Origin: Treponema sp.
Lineage (GTDB): Bacteria; Spirochaetota; Spirochaetia; Treponematales; Breznakiellaceae
NCBI GenBank assembly: GCA_009785545.1
Contig: WQWD01000095.1
Span: 1-8,388 of the forward strand
Length of the DNA: 8,388 bases
Direction: 5' to 3'
This document shows, one piece after another, positions 5,606 to 8,388 of the stretch (position 1 is its first letter; each line of letters begins with the position of its first letter). The notes under the pieces were generated by a model that worked only from the letters and a program-made list of their open reading frames with translations, searched no databases and was not told where the DNA came from. The position numbers and the translations under genes were made by a program.

Positions 5606-6949
5606 ATGGGTGTTGATATGGCTGAAGTCAAAGACGGGGTCGGCGAAGAAAAAAGCGGCAGATTTAAAAAAATTATCATGGTAATTGTTGGCGGCATGAT
5701 TATCGTCCCGGCAATAGTTTTGGCAATTTTATATGCCACCACCTTCGTTGCTGATGTCACATTTGTCGAAGCCGGAATACGCAATAATACCAATTTTTCC
5801 GTGTTTTATATTGAAAATGATATATTTTTGGAAAATCCGATACAAACCACCAGCTTCTTGCGGCATTTCACAGATTTTATTGAGATTGAAAACAGTTTCA
5901 GCATGGATATAACCGAGGATTTAGAAATAATCTATAATTTTCACGTCAAGAAAACTCTGCAGATACATCATTTGGGCGGCGGTTCTTCGACCGTTATTTT
6001 TACGGATTCTGCTGAGATAGACGGTGCGGCCGGCACAACCTTCGGAAACAGATTGTATTTTCCGAGCACTAACGGCGATGGCGAACCCGGAGGAACATAC
6101 AGGTTTTATCCGAGCGAGTATGCGGCGATATTTTCAGATTTTCTTGCATCTAATGAGTATCATATGGGAGGCGAAGTCAACCCAAATAACTTTCGGAATT
6201 ATTCCGCAGAACTCAGCATTGAATTTACATACCGTATACTTACCGCGCCGATAAACTTCGACCAACAACTTGTGTCAACAAGCGGTTATAAATTTTCAAT
6301 AGACCAAGATGTTTTTTCTCTTGAATCTATAGGCAACTCATCTTCCACCGCTTCGGCGAATATTGAGGAAGATATGCCGGATGTCGATATAATCATAGTT
6401 GCTGCGCTCGGTTCGGCTGTTGTCGTTGGTATGGTTTTAATATTTTTGGGAATGAGAAATATGACCGTGAAAATCAGCGAATTCGAGCAGAAAACCAATG
6501 ATATCCTTAAAAAATATGCAGGCGAAATTGTGGTTTCCAAGAATCCGATAAACCTTTCAGGCTACAAAATCATGCTTGTTGATGATTTTGAGGATATATT
6601 AAAACTTTCAGTTAATTTAAATAAGCATGTTATGTGCCATCACAGCAGCAGCAGAGCAGAATTCTGCACCGTAGTCGGCGAATACGCCTATTTTTACAGC
6701 ATAAGCAACGGGGAAAAAGCCGAAATGGCAAATATGGCTGATGTGGTGCCTATATACACAACAGTGGAATACAGCGAAAAGCCTAAAGTAGTCAACATGG
6801 AAAGTATAATACCGCAAGATTTCAGTTTATCTCTGCCGCAAAAATCCATATCTAACCCAAATCCGTCGGTAGCCGTAAAAAAGTCAATTTCGGATGACAA
6901 AGCACCAACACCGGCTTCATCCTCTGCACCGCGCAGACCAATGAGATAA
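5606..6949 (+). CDS. DUF5305-like membrane protein
   Basis: 447 residues from ATG 5606; ATG 5618 is an alternative. Neither has a strong ribosome binding site (AAAAAGG about 12 nt ahead of 5606), unlike every neighbour. A membrane helix (about 23-44) is followed by a beta-rich, Asn/Thr-rich external domain (about 46-258), a second helix (about 262-284), a short charged helix (KISEFEQKTNDILKKY) and a cytoplasmic region. Residues 319-367 contain VDDFEDILKLSVNLNKHVM then TVVGEYAYFYS, the pattern I associate with the C-terminal module of DUF5305 proteins (SLEDL..... A...KP.I, then a Y.V..G..Y.Y strand). The last 60 residues are low-complexity Ser/Pro. Two helices around an external domain, next to a SipW peptidase, suggest a role in export, assembly or sensing of the fibre proteins; this is inference. 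It lies 37 bp before the next gene. Family assignment is from memory of the pattern, not from a search. Confidence 0.65.
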   Translation: MGVDMAEVKDGVGEEKSGRFKKIIMVIVGGMIIVPAIVLAILYATTFVADVTFVEAGIRNNTNFSVFYIENDIFLENPIQTTSFLRHFTDFIEIENSFSMDITEDLEIIYNFHVKKTLQIHHLGGGSSTVIFTDSAEIDGAAGTTFGNRLYFPSTNGDGEPGGTYRFYPSEYAAIFSDFLASNEYHMGGEVNPNNFRNYSAELSIEFTYRILTAPINFDQQLVSTSGYKFSIDQDVFSLESIGNSSSTASANIEEDMPDVDIIIVAALGSAVVVGMVLIFLGMRNMTVKISEFEQKTNDILKKYAGEIVVSKNPINLSGYKIMLVDDFEDILKLSVNLNKHVMCHHSSSRAEFCTVVGEYAYFYSISNGEKAEMANMADVVPIYTTVEYSEKPKVVNMESIIPQDFSLSLPQKSISNPNPSVAVKKSISDDKAPTPASSSAPRRPMR

Positions 6950-6970
6950 TAAAAAACTCAATCCCATGCC

Positions 6971-6977
6971 AAAGGAG
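6971..6977 (+). promoter_or_regulatory. Ribosome binding site that fixes the start at 6987
   Basis: AAAGGAG lies 9 nt before ATG 6987. An in-frame ATG at 6966 would put this site within the gene and add seven residues ahead of the leader, so 6987 is preferred. Confidence 0.8.
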
Positions 6978-6986
6978 TGTAGCATT

Positions 6987-8075
6987 ATGAATCTGACAAG
7001 ATTTAAAAAACGCTTGAATATTATTATATTAGTTTTCATGATAACATTTTTTGCAGGTTCTGCTTTTGCCTATGTCATGGGCGAAACGCCCGAAATAAAC
7101 GGAATAGCATCTGTACGTAGCGGTTTTGAGTTGATTATCGACGAAAGCCGTTCCCGCATAGAAAATCCCCATTCCGTGCCGGCAACAATACACGAAGCCA
7201 AAATCATAGGCGACCGTTTCGGCATTTCCTTCGATGTGGATTTCGATGCGCCGGGTCAGAGCGTTGAATTTATATTTTATGTCCAAAACGTGTCCCCTCA
7301 CAGCATAACAATTAACAACATAGAATTAACCGGGAAAGACAATTCGGAAATTCCCGAATGGCTTAAAATAAGCAATGTTGCATCGAACGAAGGGGATTTG
7401 GTTGTGGGCAGAGCAATCCCCGCCCATGGAAACAACGGATCGGACGGATATTTCAGAATCAGGGTTTCTTGGGACAGTCAATCAGTCCAATCCCACAGCA
7501 TCAACGAAGAATTTGCGTTTGATTTCCTGGTGCATTCGTCCTTTGCAACGCCGACACCAACTCCGCATCCGCCTGTTGTAACTTCTCCGACACCAAGCCC
7601 AACGCCAAGCCCTGAAAGTACACATAATGGCGGTAATGGTGGCAACGGCAGCAACAACGGTAACGGCGGGGAAGGCGGAGGAAACGGAAATAATTCGCAA
7701 ACAACGCCGAGACCAAGCCCTGCACCAACTCCGTCACCCGGTCCCGAACTAACGCCTTCTCCGTCACCAACACCCGGAACAGATCCAAATCGGGGTTCTC
7801 CGTCAACACCTGCTCCCGAATTCCCTGAAATAACGCCATCTCCAACACCTTGGATAGTTACCGAAAATGATCCTCGTCCCGGTCCGGGAACATCGCAAAC
7901 CACACCGCCAACGTCATCCGTTACGCCGCCTCCCCAACAAGGTTCCGGAAGTCCGGGAAATCCTTCAACGGGCGACAATCGAAATTTCATATGGCTTGTT
8001 CTGTCGTCAATAGGTCTCGGAATATCCGGCATAATTTTTGCTGTTTCGATGTTCAGAGCGAAACGTCACAGATAA
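6987..8075 (+). CDS. Wall-anchored SipW-type exported protein, TasA-like domain
   Basis: 362 residues. The leader MNLTRFKKRLNIIILVF...FAGSAFA (1-28) matches those of the genes at 1051-3141, and the mature N-terminus keeps the spacing of the shared strand (PEINGIASVRSGFELII). A TasA-like domain spans about 29-187: FIFYVQNVSPHSITINNIEL takes the place of the ENxGTxPA strand, and PAHGNNGSDGYFRIRV that of the PGE strand, so both landmarks are degenerate. Residues 188-324 form a low-complexity spacer of Thr/Ser-Pro repeats around a Gly/Asn block (about 213-237). The end has NPSTGD (325-330), a hydrophobic helix (about 333-354) and RAKRHR, the organisation of a sortase substrate with a non-LPXTG motif. 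It probably spans the wall and presents a domain that can join the fibre, anchoring it to the cell (inference). No sortase gene is present in the window. Confidence 0.82.
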   Translation: MNLTRFKKRLNIIILVFMITFFAGSAFAYVMGETPEINGIASVRSGFELIIDESRSRIENPHSVPATIHEAKIIGDRFGISFDVDFDAPGQSVEFIFYVQNVSPHSITINNIELTGKDNSEIPEWLKISNVASNEGDLVVGRAIPAHGNNGSDGYFRIRVSWDSQSVQSHSINEEFAFDFLVHSSFATPTPTPHPPVVTSPTPSPTPSPESTHNGGNGGNGSNNGNGGEGGGNGNNSQTTPRPSPAPTPSPGPELTPSPSPTPGTDPNRGSPSTPAPEFPEITPSPTPWIVTENDPRPGPGTSQTTPPTSSVTPPPQQGSGSPGNPSTGDNRNFIWLVLSSIGLGISGIIFAVSMFRAKRHR

Positions 8076-8093
8076 CCCCTCTCTAAAAATAGT

Positions 8094-8127
8094 AAAAAGA
8101 CACCGTCTATCCCGCGGTGTCTTTTTT
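8094..8127 (+). terminator. Strong intrinsic terminator ending the locus
   Basis: AAAAAGACACCG (8094-8105) and CGGTGTCTTTTT (8115-8126) form a perfect 12-bp stem with a 9-nt loop and a run of six T at 8122-8127. The A tract makes it potentially active on both strands. Confidence 0.9.
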
Positions 8128-8388
8128 GATTGACTTTCTGACATTGAATCGATGACTGTTAACTGCACGACACTCTTAAATACTCTTAAATACTTTTGTT
8201 TGTTGGGGCGTTCTTTGTTCGGCGGGAAAAATCCCGGTCGGATACAGGTGTTTTTGCCGTATCGTTTCCACACCCCTTAAAACGCTCAAAATTGACACCC
8301 TTGTTTTTATTAAGGGCAAATTACCTGACGGGGGTCGAAATGCCGAAAAAACGAACCACGGAAGGTTACAGGGGCATTTGGGGGTTTG
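8128..8388. other. Non-coding end region, possible gene start at 8340
   Basis: No gene is supported between the terminator and about 8340. A small inverted repeat, CGGGAAAAATCCCG, lies at 8223-8236. An ATG at 8340 preceded by GGGGG (8330-8334) opens a frame reading MPKKRTTEGYRGIWGF that runs off the edge; it could be the start of a gene, but 49 nt are too few to judge. A TTGACA at 8292-8297 has no matching -10 at 16-18 bp. Confidence 0.35.
8172..8191 (+). repeat. 10-bp tandem direct repeat
   Basis: ACTCTTAAAT occurs twice without a gap (8172-8181, 8182-8191), followed by a degenerate third unit, ACTTTTGTTT. The spacing is about one helical turn. It shares AAATACTC with the repeats at 841-866, though this may be chance. 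Confidence 0.5.

Noticed and set aside
7951..7962. TCCGGGAAAT-like eighth copy of the palindrome
   Set aside because: It lies in the coding sequence for GSPGNPS, lacks the TTATT arm and is far from the array, so it is probably coincidence.
7478..8032. Long Gly/Val-rich minus-strand frame
   Set aside because: It is a shadow of the Thr/Ser-Pro spacer of the wall-anchored protein.
8176..8388. Open minus-strand frame entering from the right edge and ending at 8176
   Set aside because: About 70 codons without a recognisable domain or start; such a length arises by chance. The bidirectional terminator nearby is the only support.

Overview
The window suggests a low-to-moderate G+C Firmicute, probably a clostridial gut-type or anaerobic bacterium. 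The reasons are strong AGGAGG-type ribosome binding sites, TTGACA/TATTAT promoters, short intrinsic terminators, Thr-Pro/Ser-Pro-rich wall spacers and SipW-type secretion. The organism cannot be named from the sequence alone. All confident genes lie on the + strand.

Layout. (1) 2-745 is the 3' end of a very charged, coiled-coil-like repeat protein of unknown function, closed by a terminator at 744-789. (2) 790-1050 is a regulatory region with a strong promoter at 927-955, flanked by short CAGTAAA/TACTCA repeats. (3) 1051-3773 holds four secreted proteins in a row (1051, 1822, 2454, 3141). They share one type of signal peptide and the stretch just after it (F/V..G.L.F.GT..V). Three of them continue into a TasA/CalY (camelysin)-like beta domain; the first carries instead a long disordered acidic tail. 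A GC-rich hairpin at 3052-3087 separates the third and fourth. (4) 4026-5213 encodes a SipW-like (family S26B) signal peptidase with an unusual N-terminal membrane domain of about eight helices. (5) 5214-5605 is non-coding and holds seven copies of a CCCGGGAAAT palindrome whose spacings are close to whole turns of the DNA helix. (6) 5606-6949 encodes a two-helix membrane protein resembling the DUF5305 family. (7) 6987-8075 encodes a fifth SipW-type exported protein with a TasA-like domain, a long Pro/Thr/Ser and Gly/Asn spacer and an NPSTGD-TM-basic tail typical of sortase substrates. A terminator at 8094-8127 ends the unit. (8) 8128-8388 has no confident gene.

How the parts may work together (inference): the signal peptidase processes the five exported proteins. 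Three small subunits could polymerise into TasA-like matrix fibres by donor-strand exchange, using the shared N-terminal stretch as the donor strand. The acidic protein has that stretch but no core domain, so it could cap, initiate or decorate a fibre, as TapA does for TasA. The sortase-type protein could root the fibre in the wall. The DUF5305-like protein could sense or assist export at the membrane. The phased palindrome array is placed to control the last two genes. The most notable unexplained signals are this array, the core-less acidic donor-strand protein and the polytopic signal peptidase.
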